64,000 bases of DNA from Gallionellaceae bacterium (GCA_009885195.1 VFLG01000035.1:18531-82530); one strand, 5' to 3'. Numbered from the stretch's first letter, positions 42,488 to 52,975 are shown. The notes: generated by a model from the sequence alone, not told the origin. Translations and numbers: made by a program.

Positions 42488-43680
42488 TATCGTGCCTCCC
42501 TATCGCGTCCGCGCAACGTCTCGCGCGCGCGCTGCACCCCTGCCGCAGCCTCATTGATCAGTGTCGCCGCTTGCTCTCCGCCATCTGCTGCCTGAGTGTC
42601 GGGCAAGCCACTTTGTGCCGCGGTGCTTTGAATTAGCTTGTCCAGCGGCAAGTACAACAGGCTATTGCCGCCCTTCTGATCCACCATGACCTTGCTGGTG
42701 CTGGTCAATATCTGCTGCATCATGTCAATGTACATGCGTTCACGCGTCACACCCGGTGCCTTATCATATTCCACCAGCACCTGCTTGAAGCGGCTGGCAT
42801 CGCCCTCGGCATTGGCAATCACGCTCTGGCGATAACCTCCTGCCTCCTCCATCAGGCGCGCGGCTGCGCCCTTTGCTCTGGGCACCACATCATTGGCATA
42901 GGCCTGACCCTCGTTCTTCTGGCGCTCCCTATCCTGCCCGGCTTTCACCGCATCGTCGAACGCGGCCTGCACCTGTTCCGGCGGTTGCGCGTTTTGCATG
43001 GTCACTTTGCTCACCAGAATGCCGGACTTGTAGCGATCCAGAATGTCCTGAACCAGCTTGGTCGTTGCCGCAGCCACCTGTTCGCGCCCTTCATACAACA
43101 CGAAGTCCATCTTGTTCTTGCCCACGACTTCGCGAATGGCCGTCTCCGCAGCATGACGCACGCTCTCGTCCGGAGCGCGATTGTTAAACAAATAATCGGC
43201 GGGGTCCTTGAGGAAATATTGCACGGCAAATTGAATATCGATGATGTTTTCATCATCGGTCAGCATCAGCGACTCTTTCAGCACCTTGTTCTTGACGTTA
43301 TCGCGGTAACCGACTTCCGCCGTCCGCACCTGACTCAAGTTCACCACCTCGACCGATTCGATGGGAAATGGCAAATGCCAGCGCGGGCCGGGCGTCGTGG
43401 CTTCGACATACTTGCCGAAGCGCAGCACCACGCCGCGCTCGCTGGCGTCCACAATGTAGAAACCACTGGCGATCCAAACCAGCACAACAATGACCACGAT
43501 CAGGCCGATGCCGCCGCCGAATTTCATGGGCGACTCTCCGCCGCTGCCGTTGCCGCTGGTGCCGCCACTTTTGCCACCGAACAAGCCCGCGATCTTTTTA
43601 TTGAGGTCGCGCATTACAGCCTCCAGATCGGGCGGTCCGCCACTGTTTTTATTTCCCCATTGCGGATCATTCAATCCCAT
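42487..43680 (-). CDS. hflK: FtsH modulator HflK (SPFH domain)
   Basis: Partner of HflC, 397 residues. The N-terminus is Gly/Asn-rich (FGGKSGGTSGNGSGGESPMK), followed by a membrane anchor at about 57-75 (GLIVVIVVLVWIASGFYIVD). The SPFH domain spans about 75-290, and the C-terminal helical and Ala/Gln-rich tail follows. It lies 23 bases after hflX and is coupled to hflC. Confidence 0.96.
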   Translation of the reverse strand: MGLNDPQWGNKNSGGPPDLEAVMRDLNKKIAGLFGGKSGGTSGNGSGGESPMKFGGGIGLIVVIVVLVWIASGFYIVDASERGVVLRFGKYVEATTPGPRWHLPFPIESVEVVNLSQVRTAEVGYRDNVKNKVLKESLMLTDDENIIDIQFAVQYFLKDPADYLFNNRAPDESVRHAAETAIREVVGKNKMDFVLYEGREQVAAATTKLVQDILDRYKSGILVSKVTMQNAQPPEQVQAAFDDAVKAGQDRERQKNEGQAYANDVVPRAKGAAARLMEEAGGYRQSVIANAEGDASRFKQVLVEYDKAPGVTRERMYIDMMQQILTSTSKVMVDQKGGNSLLYLPLDKLIQSTAAQSGLPDTQAADGGEQAATLINEAAAGVQRARETLRGRDREAR

Positions 43681-43703
43681 AATTTATCCTGTCTTCTGTT
43701 AAC

Positions 43704-44840
43704 TCAGTTCTTGTTAAGGGGATGCCACTCTTGCGCCGCCACATCCTGCCCACTAGCATCGCGCACCTCCGCCAATGCCGCGCGCAATTCATCTATACCC
43801 GCACCGGTCTTGGCGCTCAGATGAATGCCGACAATTCTACCATGTTCGTCGCGCTGCACGCCCGCAGCAATATCCTGCAAATCAATCTTGTTGAACACCA
43901 AAATTTGCGGGATATGTTGCGCGCCAATTTCCAATAATACCTTATTTACTTCAGCAATCTGGTCAAATCGCTCCGAACTGTTGGCATCCACCACATGCAA
44001 CAACAAATCGGCCTGCGCCGTCTCCTCCAGCGTACTGCGGAACGCCGCCACCAGGCCATGCGGCAGATGGCGGATAAACCCGACCGTATCCGACAATACC
44101 ACCTGCCCCGTGCCTTCGATAAACACCTTGCGCGAAGTCGTGTCGAGCGTGGCAAACAACTGATCCGCCACATAGACATTAGCCTGGGTCAGCTTGTTAA
44201 ATAAGGTGGATTTCCCGGCGTTGGTATAGCCGACTATCGACACCGACATCACCTCGGAACGATTGCGCGCCCGGCGCATCAGTTGGCGCTGCCGCGCGAG
44301 TTTTTCGAGCCGCTCTTTCAACAGCTGCACCCGCTTATCCAGCTTGCGCCTGTCCAGCTCCAGCTGCGTTTCCCCCGGGCCGCGCGCGCCTACCGCATAT
44401 TTTTGTTGCCCCATGTCGGTATTCATACCGACCAAACGCGTGGAAAGATATTTAAGCTGCGCCAATTCGACTTGCACCTTGCCTTCATGGCTTTGCGCGC
44501 GCAAGGCAAAAATATCCAGGATCAACATGGTGCGGTCAATCACGCGCGCCTTGATTCTGGCAGTGAGATTGCGCATCTGTGCCGGAGTAAGGTCGTGATT
44601 GAAAATGACCAACGGCACTTCGTGCTGCTCTACCAGCGCGGCAATTTCATCCACCTTGCCGCTGCCCGCAAAGAGCGATGCATCGGGGCGCTGGCGCTTA
44701 CCTTCCACCAGCGCAATGGTCTGCACCCCAGCGGTCTCCGCCAGCAAGCATAATTCTTCCAGACTCTCCGCGTAGTCCGGCGCACCGAAATCCAGACTGA
44801 CTAATATTGCAGTATTAGCCGCCGTCGTACTCTCATGCAT
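43704..44840 (-). CDS. hflX: Ribosome-associated GTPase HflX
   Basis: GTPase that splits stalled or heat-damaged ribosomes. It has 378 residues: an N-terminal HflX domain (about 10-195, including FAGSGKVDEIAALV and GARGPGETQLELDRR) and a GTPase domain with G1 GYTNAGKST near 206-214, G3 DTVGF near 253-257 and G4 NKID near 316-319. The start overlaps the hfq stop by one base. Confidence 0.96.
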   Translation of the reverse strand: MHESTTAANTAILVSLDFGAPDYAESLEELCLLAETAGVQTIALVEGKRQRPDASLFAGSGKVDEIAALVEQHEVPLVIFNHDLTPAQMRNLTARIKARVIDRTMLILDIFALRAQSHEGKVQVELAQLKYLSTRLVGMNTDMGQQKYAVGARGPGETQLELDRRKLDKRVQLLKERLEKLARQRQLMRRARNRSEVMSVSIVGYTNAGKSTLFNKLTQANVYVADQLFATLDTTSRKVFIEGTGQVVLSDTVGFIRHLPHGLVAAFRSTLEETAQADLLLHVVDANSSERFDQIAEVNKVLLEIGAQHIPQILVFNKIDLQDIAAGVQRDEHGRIVGIHLSAKTGAGIDELRAALAEVRDASGQDVAAQEWHPLNKN

Positions 44841-45070
44841 TACTCAGCGTCTAGCGGAATGGTTACAGAACGTGCCGGGACAATAGTGGAAATGGCGTGC
44901 TTGTACACCATCTGGGTAATGGTGTTCTTCAGCAACACCACATACTGGTCGAACGACTCGACCTGGCCCTGCAACTTGATGCCGTTCACCAGATAAATAG
45001 CGACCTGCACCTGCTCCTTGCGCAACGCATTCAGGAACGGGTCTTGTAACTGTTGCCCTTTTATAGTCAT
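44840..45070 (-). CDS. hfq: RNA chaperone Hfq
   Basis: Hexameric RNA-binding protein that pairs small RNAs with mRNAs. It has 76 residues with Sm1 ([34 protein letters not shown]) and Sm2 ([10 protein letters not shown]) motifs intact. The C-terminal tail is short ([12 protein letters not shown]), as in many betaproteobacteria. It is the first gene of the hfq-hflX-hflK-hflC run. Confidence 0.98.
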   Translation of the reverse strand: MTIKGQQLQDPFLNALRKEQVQVAIYLVNGIKLQGQVESFDQYVVLLKNTITQMVYKHAISTIVPARSVTIPLDAE

Positions 45071-45271
45071 AGTTTTAGCTCTTAATAGTCATGGCGGGGA
45101 GTCACTTTACTGGATTTTCTGCTTATGCGAAAGAGCATTAATTCTTTTAGGCGTGCCAACATTAAACGAAATCACCCCGAATACAATCTGATGGACATTC
45201 GAAGCGTGCCACGGCTATTGAGATATGAATATACTGACGCTCAAACAGTTTTGTGTATGGGTCGTCTTGCC

Positions 45272-45484
45272 CTAGCAAAAACCACCCTTGAAACCCAACT
45301 TTGCCAATATATTATTGAGCGGACAGATTTTGGTGAAGCCGCTCTGAAACAGATTCAAGCCAACGAAAACGGTGAACCACAAAAAGTATTGGCTCACGAA
45401 CAAGGGGCTGCCTGCCACACCCAGCGACAAAGACAGCAGGATAAAAAATCCTGCAATGATACGAACAATGCGTTCAGCGTTCAT
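45272..45484 (-). CDS. DUF2892 family inner-membrane protein
   Basis: A 70-residue two-helix membrane protein (IIAGFFILLSLSLGVAG, YFLWFTVFVGLNLFQSGFT) ending in the family motif CPLNNILAKLGFKGGFC. In YgaP of E. coli the same domain is fused to a rhodanese that handles sulfane sulfur. Here it follows the RND pump gene by 30 bases on the same strand, as the last gene of the ArsR-controlled set. Confidence 0.88.
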   Translation of the reverse strand: MNAERIVRIIAGFFILLSLSLGVAGSPLFVSQYFLWFTVFVGLNLFQSGFTKICPLNNILAKLGFKGGFC

Positions 45485-45514
45485 GAATAACTCTCCTTAA
45501 TTAAATTGCAAATA

Positions 45515-48500
45515 TTAGCCAAGTTTTTTATACAGCATGGCGTAGTACAACACCGGAATGACGATCAGCGTCAGCATAGTGGATACCAGTATGCCGAAGA
45601 TCAGCGAAATCGCCAGCCCGTTGAAAATCGGATCATCCAGGATGAACAGCGCCCCCAGCATGGCGGCCAGCCCGGTCAGGATAATGGGTTTGGCACGCGC
45701 GCCGGCGGCGGCGATCACGGCATGTTGCAGGTCCGCACCGTCGCGCAATTGCAGGTTGATAAAATCCACCAGCAAGATGGAATTACGCACGATGATGCCG
45801 GCCAGCGCAATCATGCCTATCATCGAGGTGGCGGTAAATTGCGACCCCAGCAAGGCATGGCCCGGCATCACGCCGATCAGGGTGAGCGGGATCGGTGCCA
45901 TGATGACTAGCGGTACCAGATAACTTTTGAACTGTGCCACCACCAGCAGGTAGATCAAAATTAAGCCGACACCATATGCAATACCCATGTCGCGGAAGGT
46001 TTCGAAAGTCACCTGCCATTCGCCGTCCCACTTCAAGGCATAGGACGCGTAGGGATCGGACGGCTGCTTGAAATAATGGACATTCAGCTTGCCGCCCTGC
46101 TCAAGTTGCGTGCCGCTGACCTTGCTGTTGATGCCAAACATGCCGTACAGCGGGCTGTCCAGCTTGCCTGCCATATCGCCGTACACGTACACCACCGGCA
46201 GCAGATCCTTGTGATAAATCGGGTAGTCGCGTTGTGCCGGAATGATCTGCACCACCTCGGATAGCGGCACCAGCACGCCATCCCGTGCGCGCACTTTGAG
46301 CTTGAGCACATCGTCGATGTGGCTGCGCTTTTCGGCAGACAGGCCCAGACGCAGCGGCGGCGCATACTTTGCCGTACCAACGTGCAGCGAAGTCACGTCC
46401 TGCCCGGACAGGGCAATCTGCATGGCATCCACAATGTCATTGGGCGCTATGCCCAGCAGGGCGGCCTTGCTTTGCAGCACATGCAGCAGCAACTTGGGTG
46501 CCGCTTCCGTCACGCTGTCGTCAATGCCGACGATGTCTGCCGTGCTGGCGAATTGCTCGCGCACCTGTGTGGCCACTTTGCGCATGCCGTCATAGTCCGG
46601 CCCGTAAATTTCGGCCACGATGGGAGACAACACCGGCGGCCCCGGCGGCACTTCGACGATTTTTACATTCGCATTCCAGCGTTTTGCAATCGCCTCGATC
46701 GGCTCGCGCACGCTGCTGGCGATCTGATGGCTGCTGCGGCTACGATGACCTTTGTCTTGCAGATTCACCTGAATATCGCCCTGCTCGGCAGCACTGCGTA
46801 AATAATACTGGCGCACCAAACCGTTAAAATTAATCGGTGATGCCGCACCGGCATAAACCTCGTAGTCGGTCACTTCCGGCACCGTGGCGAGATAGGCGCC
46901 GATTTCACGCATTACTGCCGCAGTCCGCTCCAGCGCTGTGCCACTGGGCATGTCCACCACCACCTGGAACTCGGATTTGTTGTCGAACGGTAACATCTTA
47001 AGCACCACCAGCTTCACCCCCACCAAACCCACGGCGAAAAAGAGCCCGGCCAATATACCCAGCCACAGCTTGCGCCGCGCAGGTTTTCCATACTCGCGAT
47101 TCAGGAACGGTGTCAGGCGCGCCTGAAAAAAACGGGTCAAAGCGGTGTCGCGCTCGTCCTTCACCTCAACATGGTGCGGCGCGGAAAATCTGAGCGCCAG
47201 CCAGGGTGTGACAACGAAAGCGACCGCCAGCGAAATCACCATGCCCATGCTGGCGTTGATCGGGATCGGGCTCATGTACGGCCCCATCAGGCCGCTGACG
47301 AAGGCCATCGGCAGCAATGCGGCAATCACCGCAAACGTAGCCAAGATGGTTGGCCCGCCTATCTCGTCCACCGCCTGCGGAATGATTTCGGATAATGGCT
47401 GGTGGCTGGATAATTGGCGGCGGCGATGAATGTTTTCAACCACCACAATCGCATCATCCACCAGAATTCCGATGGAAAAAATCAGCGCGAACAGCGACAC
47501 GCGATTCAGGGTAAAGCCCCATGCCCAGGAAGCAAACAGCGTGGCGGCCAGCGTCAGCAGTATGGCAATGCCGACGATGAATGCCTCGCGCCGTCCCAGG
47601 GCGATCCACACCAGCGCCACGACCGCGAGGGTGGCCAGAATCAGCTTCTGGATCAGCTTCATCGCCTTGTCGTTGGCGGTCTCGCCATAGTTGCGCGTGG
47701 TGGTGACCTGCACATCGGAAGGAATCACGCTGCCCTTGAGTTCCTGCACGCGCTGCAACAACTGGTCGGCCACATCCACCGCGTTCTCGCCCGGTTTCTT
47801 GCTTATCGAAATAGTGACTGCGCCAAATTCACCCCGACCTTGAATACCTTTGTCGCCCGCCGCCATGCCGGTACCCAGCCAGACGTAGCTGGCGGGCTGG
47901 TCGGCGCCGTCCAGCACTTCTGCCACATCGCGCAAATACACCGGCTTGCCATCGGTCACGCCCACCACCAACCGGCTGACCTCGCTCGCATCGCTCAGAA
48001 AGTTTCCGGTTTGCACCCGCAGCTCGCGGTCGTTCTGCACCAGACTACCCGACTCCTGCGACACGTTGGCGGCCTGCAATACGCCACGGACATCCTGCGC
48101 GGTAAGATGGTAAGCGTTCAAACTTTCCGGATTGAGCAGCACGCGCACGATGCGCGGCGTAGCGCCTAATGTAACCACCTCGCGCGTGCCTGGCACGCGC
48201 TTCAGCTCAACTTCAATGGCATGTGCCACCTGGGTCAGCGCCAGGCCGCCGCCGGACGCTTCATCGCGCCACAATGTAAACGCCACTACCGGTACATCGT
48301 CTATGCCTTTGGCCTTGATGATAGGCTGCGCCACACCGAGCGTGGGCGACAGCCAGTCGGCGTTAGAGTGAATGACATCATACAATTTGACCAGCGCAGG
48401 GATGTGCTGCTCGCCCACCTTGAACTGCACCGTGAGCACCGCCATGCCCGGCTGTGATACCGAATAAACATGCTCCACCCCGGCAATCTGCGACAGCACC

Positions 48501-48718
48501 TGCCCGGCCGGAGTGGCCACGGTGCGCGCCACATCCTGCGCCGATGCGCCGGGATAGGCGATCAGCACATTGGCCATCGTGACATTGATCTGCGGCTCTT
48601 CTTCGCGCGGCGTCACCAGCACCGCGAACAGGCCCAGCAGCAGCACCACCAGTGCCAGCAGCGGTGTCATTTGCGAGTGCAGAAAATACCTGGCGATACG
48701 TCCGGATATGCCCATCAT
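45515..48718 (-). CDS. RND efflux transporter permease subunit
   Basis: Inner-membrane proton-driven pump of 1067 residues in the AcrB/CusA superfamily, with 12 transmembrane helices and two large periplasmic loops. The proton-relay aspartates are in GILVDDAIVVVENIHRR (TM4, about 410-426). Helix TM1 lies at about 16-34. It lacks obvious methionine triads in the pore region, so a metal substrate is not indicated. It overlaps the adaptor gene by four bases. The substrate is unknown. The regulator upstream suggests induction by sulfane sulfur or a related thiol stress. Confidence 0.93.
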   Translation of the reverse strand: MMGISGRIARYFLHSQMTPLLALVVLLLGLFAVLVTPREEEPQINVTMANVLIAYPGASAQDVARTVATPAGQVLSQIAGVEHVYSVSQPGMAVLTVQFKVGEQHIPALVKLYDVIHSNADWLSPTLGVAQPIIKAKGIDDVPVVAFTLWRDEASGGGLALTQVAHAIEVELKRVPGTREVVTLGATPRIVRVLLNPESLNAYHLTAQDVRGVLQAANVSQESGSLVQNDRELRVQTGNFLSDASEVSRLVVGVTDGKPVYLRDVAEVLDGADQPASYVWLGTGMAAGDKGIQGRGEFGAVTISISKKPGENAVDVADQLLQRVQELKGSVIPSDVQVTTTRNYGETANDKAMKLIQKLILATLAVVALVWIALGRREAFIVGIAILLTLAATLFASWAWGFTLNRVSLFALIFSIGILVDDAIVVVENIHRRRQLSSHQPLSEIIPQAVDEIGGPTILATFAVIAALLPMAFVSGLMGPYMSPIPINASMGMVISLAVAFVVTPWLALRFSAPHHVEVKDERDTALTRFFQARLTPFLNREYGKPARRKLWLGILAGLFFAVGLVGVKLVVLKMLPFDNKSEFQVVVDMPSGTALERTAAVMREIGAYLATVPEVTDYEVYAGAASPINFNGLVRQYYLRSAAEQGDIQVNLQDKGHRSRSSHQIASSVREPIEAIAKRWNANVKIVEVPPGPPVLSPIVAEIYGPDYDGMRKVATQVREQFASTADIVGIDDSVTEAAPKLLLHVLQSKAALLGIAPNDIVDAMQIALSGQDVTSLHVGTAKYAPPLRLGLSAEKRSHIDDVLKLKVRARDGVLVPLSEVVQIIPAQRDYPIYHKDLLPVVYVYGDMAGKLDSPLYGMFGINSKVSGTQLEQGGKLNVHYFKQPSDPYASYALKWDGEWQVTFETFRDMGIAYGVGLILIYLLVVAQFKSYLVPLVIMAPIPLTLIGVMPGHALLGSQFTATSMIGMIALAGIIVRNSILLVDFINLQLRDGADLQHAVIAAAGARAKPIILTGLAAMLGALFILDDPIFNGLAISLIFGILVSTMLTLIVIPVLYYAMLYKKLG

Positions 48719-49761
48719 TTTTTCACTTGTTGCGCCAGCGCCATACCTGCCTTAACCGGATCCAGCGCGACCTGTTCATCGGCATTCAGCCCAGCCAGCA
48801 CTTCAACCTCGTTCTGACCAACAGCCTCACCCAAGCGGATCTGGCGCAATGTCACCTTGCCCTGGTCATCCACCACATAGACCGCGATGACCTCGCTGCG
48901 GCGCAATACAGCGCTGCCAGGAATCAGCATTTTTTTAGACTTGCCCACCACAAAGTGCGCGCGCACATACATCCCCGGATACACGCCCCGCTCCCTGACG
49001 GGCAGGTCTATGCGCACCCGCGTGGTGTGGGTGCGCGCATCAGCCACCGGTTGCACGGTCACCGAAGCAGCTTTCACCCTGAGTTTTATCGAGGGAAATT
49101 CGATCGCGACATCAGGACGCGCGCCGATGTCCTTCAGCTTGTCTTGCGGCACATTGACGATCACCCGCATCTGCGCAGGATCGAAGCCGGTCATCAGCGG
49201 CCTGCCGACCGTGACCATTTCGCCGATCTCTACCTGGCGCGCCGCCACCACGCCGCCATACGGCGCGACCACGGCGGTGTAACCCTGCGCCAGCGCCGCC
49301 TGGCTTTCTCCTGCCTGGCTGGCCGCAGCCTGTGCCGATGCCACTTTGTAATCGGCCTCGGCCTTGTCCAATGCGGCCTGGCTGATAAATTTCTGCGCGA
49401 ACATCTGGCGCGCGCGCTCGTAATTGGACTTGGCATTGTGCATCGCGGCCTGCGCCTGCACCACTTGCGCCTGGCTACCAGCCAAAGCTTGCGCTGCTTC
49501 CCGCTCATCAATGCGCAAAATGATCTGACCCTTCTTCACGTTGTCGCCGACATCGAAATAAATTTCCTTCACTCGCCCGGAAATCTGCGCCGACACGGTA
49601 GATTGCCGCGTCGCCTCAACCACACCATCGGCGCTATAGGTTTGCGCTACCTCTCGCACCTGCACCGGGGCTACGGCCAGCTGCTCCGCCGCCTGCGCTG
49701 CGGTCGCCGCCCAGCCCAAAACAAGGCCACCGGCCAGCAGAGTTAAAATTTTACGCTTCAT
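48715..49761 (-). CDS. RND efflux periplasmic adaptor (membrane fusion protein)
   Basis: A 348-residue adaptor linking the pump to an outer-membrane channel. It has a signal peptide (ILTLLAGGLVLGWAATAAQA), a lipoyl-like half motif (SAQISGRVKEIYFDVGDNVK, about 50-69), an alanine-rich helical hairpin (about 85-150) and a beta-barrel. No outer-membrane channel gene is present here, so a shared TolC-like partner is likely. The ATG at 49761 is chosen because the signal peptide begins there; an ATG ten codons earlier is possible. Confidence 0.92.
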   Translation of the reverse strand: MKRKILTLLAGGLVLGWAATAAQAAEQLAVAPVQVREVAQTYSADGVVEATRQSTVSAQISGRVKEIYFDVGDNVKKGQIILRIDEREAAQALAGSQAQVVQAQAAMHNAKSNYERARQMFAQKFISQAALDKAEADYKVASAQAAASQAGESQAALAQGYTAVVAPYGGVVAARQVEIGEMVTVGRPLMTGFDPAQMRVIVNVPQDKLKDIGARPDVAIEFPSIKLRVKAASVTVQPVADARTHTTRVRIDLPVRERGVYPGMYVRAHFVVGKSKKMLIPGSAVLRRSEVIAVYVVDDQGKVTLRQIRLGEAVGQNEVEVLAGLNADEQVALDPVKAGMALAQQVKK

Positions 49762-49800
49762 GGCAATCCACCCGATGAGTTGATAATTCATAATATAAGC

Positions 49801-49809
49801 ATATTCTAA
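49801..49809. promoter_or_regulatory. Candidate ArsR operator between arsR-like gene and adaptor gene
   Basis: The nine bases ATATTCTAA here recur at 50219-50227 upstream of the regulator gene. Both sit in AT-rich promoter-like DNA. A site in the 70-base gap implies a second, internal control point for the pump genes. Confidence 0.45.
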
Positions 49810-49831
49810 TATTAAATAAAAAGCAACCCCG

Positions 49832-50134
49832 CTAATTGGTGCAGAACACATCGCGCATCATCCCCACCAATTTGAGCGTGCGCGGGTCGCCGATACGATA
49901 GTAAACCCGGTTGGCCTCCTTGCGCGTAATCAGCACGCCTTTGTCGCGCAAAATGGCGAGATGCTGCGAAATATTGCTTTGCGAAGTGCCGACGTCATCC
50001 ACAATGTCCTGCACGCTGACCTCTTTATCCCCCAGCATGCATAGTATTTTCAGGCGCAGGGGATGGGCGATGGACTTGATGGCTAGTGAGGCCTGCAAAA
50101 TATCCTCGTCTTTATCGATTAATTTTTTTGTCAT
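49832..50134 (-). CDS. ArsR/SmtB-family regulator resembling persulfide sensors (YgaV/SqrR/BigR type)
   Basis: A 100-residue winged-helix repressor. The recognition helix region is SQSNISQHLAILRDKGVLIT and the wing is RKEANRVYYRIGD. Cysteines are at C32 (RLKILCMLGD) and C98 (RDVFCTN), the same two places as in E. coli YgaV and the SqrR/BigR persulfide sensors, where they form a polysulfide bridge. The ELCVCDL metal motif of ArsR is absent. It heads the adaptor-pump-DUF2892 set and is divergent from gpmI. Confidence 0.88.
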   Translation of the reverse strand: MTKKLIDKDEDILQASLAIKSIAHPLRLKILCMLGDKEVSVQDIVDDVGTSQSNISQHLAILRDKGVLITRKEANRVYYRIGDPRTLKLVGMMRDVFCTN

Positions 50135-50198
50135 GTCTTTCCGTTATCCTTTTCTCATCCAGCATCGTGCAACGCCACAAAATCGGCTAAAATATGCA

Positions 50199-50227
50199 GA
50201 CTAAATAATTAGTCACTTATATTCTAA
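50199..50227. promoter_or_regulatory. Candidate operator upstream of the ArsR-type regulator
   Basis: A 16-base hairpin-like dyad GACTAAATAATTAGTC (50199-50214) is followed by TTATATTCTAAC, which contains the ATATTCTAA shared with 49801. It lies in the 112-base gap between the divergent regulator gene and gpmI, where autoregulation would act. Confidence 0.5.
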
Positions 50228-50246
50228 CACTCCCTGAAAATCCGGT

Positions 50247-51773
50247 ATGAAAGTTACCCCTGCCCTTCTGCTCATCCTCGACGGCTTCGGCTATCGCGAA
50301 GACCCCGACCACAACGCCATCGCCCATGCGCACAAACCCAACTGGGACAGGCTGTGGCGCGACTACCCGCACACCCTGATTCAGGCCTCGGAATTATCGG
50401 TGGGGTTGCCACACGATCAGATGGGCAACTCTGAAGTCGGCCATCTCAACATCGGCGCGGGTCGCGTGGTATATCAGGAATTGACGCGGGTAGATGCGTC
50501 CATTCGAGACGGCAGTTTCTATACCAACCCGGCATTCACCCAATCTGTTGCTCAGGCCAAACAACACGGCACGGCGCTTCATATTCTGGGGCTGTTGTCG
50601 CCCGGCGGCGTGCATAGCCACGAAGATCATATCCACGCCATGCTGGAGCTGGCCGCGCGCGCCGGACTGCACAAAATATTCATCCATGTTTTTCTGGACG
50701 GCCGCGACACGCCACCGCGCAGCGCGCAGCATTCGCTGCAACGCTTGCAGGATAAATGCGTTGCACTGGGCGTTGGCCGTATTGCCACCATCGTTGGCCG
50801 CTACTTTGCGATGGACCGGGACAACCGCTGGGAGCGTGTGCAACAGGCTTATGATCTGCTGACCCAGGGCAAAGCGGCGTTCAGCGCGCCTGATGCCGTG
50901 CAGGGATTGCAGCAAGCCTATGCACGCGACGAAAATGACGAGTTCGTCAAAGCCACTGTCATTGGGGAACCGCATGTCATGCAGGACGGCGATGTCGCTG
51001 TGTTCATGAACTTCCGCGCCGACCGCGCCCGCCAGATGACCCGCGCCTTGACCGATGATGCCTTTAACGGCTTCGCGCGTGAGCGCTTCCCCAAGCTGGC
51101 GAGTTTTGTCACGCTGACCAGCTACGGCGAGGACTTTCATCTCCCGCTCGCCTACGCCCCGACCGCCATCCACAATTGTTTTGGCGAATATATTTCCGGC
51201 CTGGGACTGCAACAATTGCGCATCGCGGAAACAGAAAAATATGCGCACGTCACCTACTTCCTCAACGGCGGCAAGGAACAGCCTTATCCAGGCGAAGACC
51301 GCATTCTGGTGCCTTCCCCCAAAGTGGCGACCTATGACCTCAAGCCAGAAATGAGCGCGTTCGAGGTGGCCGACAAACTGGAAGCGGCAATCCGCAGCAA
51401 AAAATACCAGTCCATCATCTGCAATTTTGCCAACGGCGACATGGTCGGACACAGCGGCAACATGGAGGCGGCGGTCAAGGCCATCGAAGCGCTGGATGTG
51501 TGCATAGGCCGCGTGGTGAGCGCGATGCTGCAATGCGGCGGCGAGGTGTTGATTACCGCCGACCACGGCAATGCCGAGCAGATGCTGGATCGCACCACCC
51601 GTCAGGCGCATACCGCACACACGCTTAACCCGGTGCCGTTTCTGTACATCGGCCGCCGCGCACAGATAGCCGACAACGGCGCATTGCAAGATGTGGTGCC
51701 CACCCTGCTGACCATGATGGGTCTGCCACAACCACCGGAAATGACTGGCTCGTCGTTAATCACTATCCAGTGA
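50247..51773 (+). CDS. gpmI: 2,3-bisphosphoglycerate-independent phosphoglycerate mutase
   Basis: Glycolytic enzyme of the alkaline phosphatase superfamily, 508 residues, using two manganese ions. The start [12 protein letters not shown] holds the first metal Asp, and the phospho-accepting serine is in [15 protein letters not shown] (about 59-73). [13 protein letters not shown] (about 150-162) and [11 protein letters not shown] (about 436-446) complete the metal sites. Its stop overlaps the next gene's GTG start. Confidence 0.97.
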   Translation: MKVTPALLLILDGFGYREDPDHNAIAHAHKPNWDRLWRDYPHTLIQASELSVGLPHDQMGNSEVGHLNIGAGRVVYQELTRVDASIRDGSFYTNPAFTQSVAQAKQHGTALHILGLLSPGGVHSHEDHIHAMLELAARAGLHKIFIHVFLDGRDTPPRSAQHSLQRLQDKCVALGVGRIATIVGRYFAMDRDNRWERVQQAYDLLTQGKAAFSAPDAVQGLQQAYARDENDEFVKATVIGEPHVMQDGDVAVFMNFRADRARQMTRALTDDAFNGFARERFPKLASFVTLTSYGEDFHLPLAYAPTAIHNCFGEYISGLGLQQLRIAETEKYAHVTYFLNGGKEQPYPGEDRILVPSPKVATYDLKPEMSAFEVADKLEAAIRSKKYQSIICNFANGDMVGHSGNMEAAVKAIEALDVCIGRVVSAMLQCGGEVLITADHGNAEQMLDRTTRQAHTAHTLNPVPFLYIGRRAQIADNGALQDVVPTLLTMMGLPQPPEMTGSSLITIQ

Positions 51774-52939
51774 CCGTTCTCATCCGTATCTTGCTGCTAT
51801 GCATCTGCCTGCTGGCGGACACAAGCAGCGTTCATGCCTCACAGCAAGAAAAACTGGACAATCTGCGCCAGCGCATCACCGCACTGCAACATGATCTGGA
51901 AAAAACCAGCGAATCCAAATCCGAAGCGTCCGACGCGTTGCGCGAATCGGAACGCGCCATCAGCAACAGCAATCGCACATTGGCTGCGCTGGCGCAGCAA
52001 CAACGCGCGGCGAAACACTCACTCAGTCAGTTGCAACAACAAACTAAGCAACTGGAAGCTGGCATGCAGGGCCAACAAGCGCTGCTGGGTAAATTGCTGT
52101 TCCAGCAATATCTGGGCGGCCAACAGGAATACCTCAAGCTGCTGCTCAACAATCATGACCCCAACCAGGTCGCACGCGAAATGCGCTATTACCAATACAT
52201 CGCGCGCAGCCGCGCGGCGTGGATAAAAACTTTGCGTGGCAACCTGGAGCAGTTGAACGCGCTCGCCCAGCAGACCCGGCAAAAGGGTGTGGAAATTGCG
52301 GCGCTACAGGCAGAGGAAAAATCACAAAAACAGTCCCTGGAAAAAGACAAGCTTGCGCGCCAGCAAGTGCTCACACAGTTTGCCCGGCAACTCAAACAGC
52401 AACGCCACAAAATCGGTCGCCTGCAACGGGACGAGAACCGTCTGGCGCAGTTGATCGACAAGCTCGCGGCAATGTTGTCGCAGCCGAAAGATGGGGGGGT
52501 ATTCAACAATGACAAGTTGCCCGACAATCGCTTCGACGGCAAACCGTTCGATCAGCTTAAAGGCAAGCTGGTGCTGCCGGTAAAAGGGAAGGTAAGCAAC
52601 AAATTCGGCAGCGTGCGCCCGGACAACACTGTCCTGTGGCGGGGTCTGCTGGTGCATGCGGCCAGCGGGCAGGCGGTCAAAGCCGTAGCGTCCGGGCGTG
52701 TGGTTTTCGCCGACTGGTTGCGCGGCTTCGGAAACTTATTGATCATAGATCATGACCAAGGCTACATGAGCTTGTATGGCAATAACGAAACGCTATACAA
52801 GCAGGTGGGCGATACCTTGAGCGGGGGCGATACGGTGGCTACCGTCGGCAATACCGGCGGAAACGAGGATTCCGGTTTATACTTCGAACTGCGCCACAAG
52901 GGGAAACCTTTGGATCCGATGAAATGGATAAGCCATTAA
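51770..52939 (+). CDS. EnvC-like murein hydrolase activator (degenerate M23 peptidase)
   Basis: A 389-residue periplasmic protein with a signal peptide ([19 protein letters not shown]), a long coiled coil (about 25-245, rich in Gln/Lys/Glu) and a C-terminal LytM fold (about 270-385). The LytM zinc ligands are missing: VHAASG replaces the HxxxD region and [11 protein letters not shown] replaces the YxHL motif. This is the pattern of EnvC, which activates AmiA/AmiB amidases rather than cutting peptidoglycan itself. The start is a GTG in a four-base GTGA overlap with gpmI. Confidence 0.9.
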   Translation: MTVLIRILLLCICLLADTSSVHASQQEKLDNLRQRITALQHDLEKTSESKSEASDALRESERAISNSNRTLAALAQQQRAAKHSLSQLQQQTKQLEAGMQGQQALLGKLLFQQYLGGQQEYLKLLLNNHDPNQVAREMRYYQYIARSRAAWIKTLRGNLEQLNALAQQTRQKGVEIAALQAEEKSQKQSLEKDKLARQQVLTQFARQLKQQRHKIGRLQRDENRLAQLIDKLAAMLSQPKDGGVFNNDKLPDNRFDGKPFDQLKGKLVLPVKGKVSNKFGSVRPDNTVLWRGLLVHAASGQAVKAVASGRVVFADWLRGFGNLLIIDHDQGYMSLYGNNETLYKQVGDTLSGGDTVATVGNTGGNEDSGLYFELRHKGKPLDPMKWISH

Positions 52940-52975
52940 CAGGTTGTTGAGATAATTTAGATATAGAGGACAAAC

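Noticed and set aside
45125-45490. A plus-strand gene between hfq and the pump genes
   Set aside because: It is antisense to the clear DUF2892 gene over most of its length and has no similarity of its own. Bases 45071-45271 appear to hold only upstream sequence of hfq.
50394-51731. A 445-codon open frame antisense to gpmI
   Set aside because: Phosphoglycerate mutase motifs are complete on the plus strand; the antisense frame has no motif and reflects codon bias.
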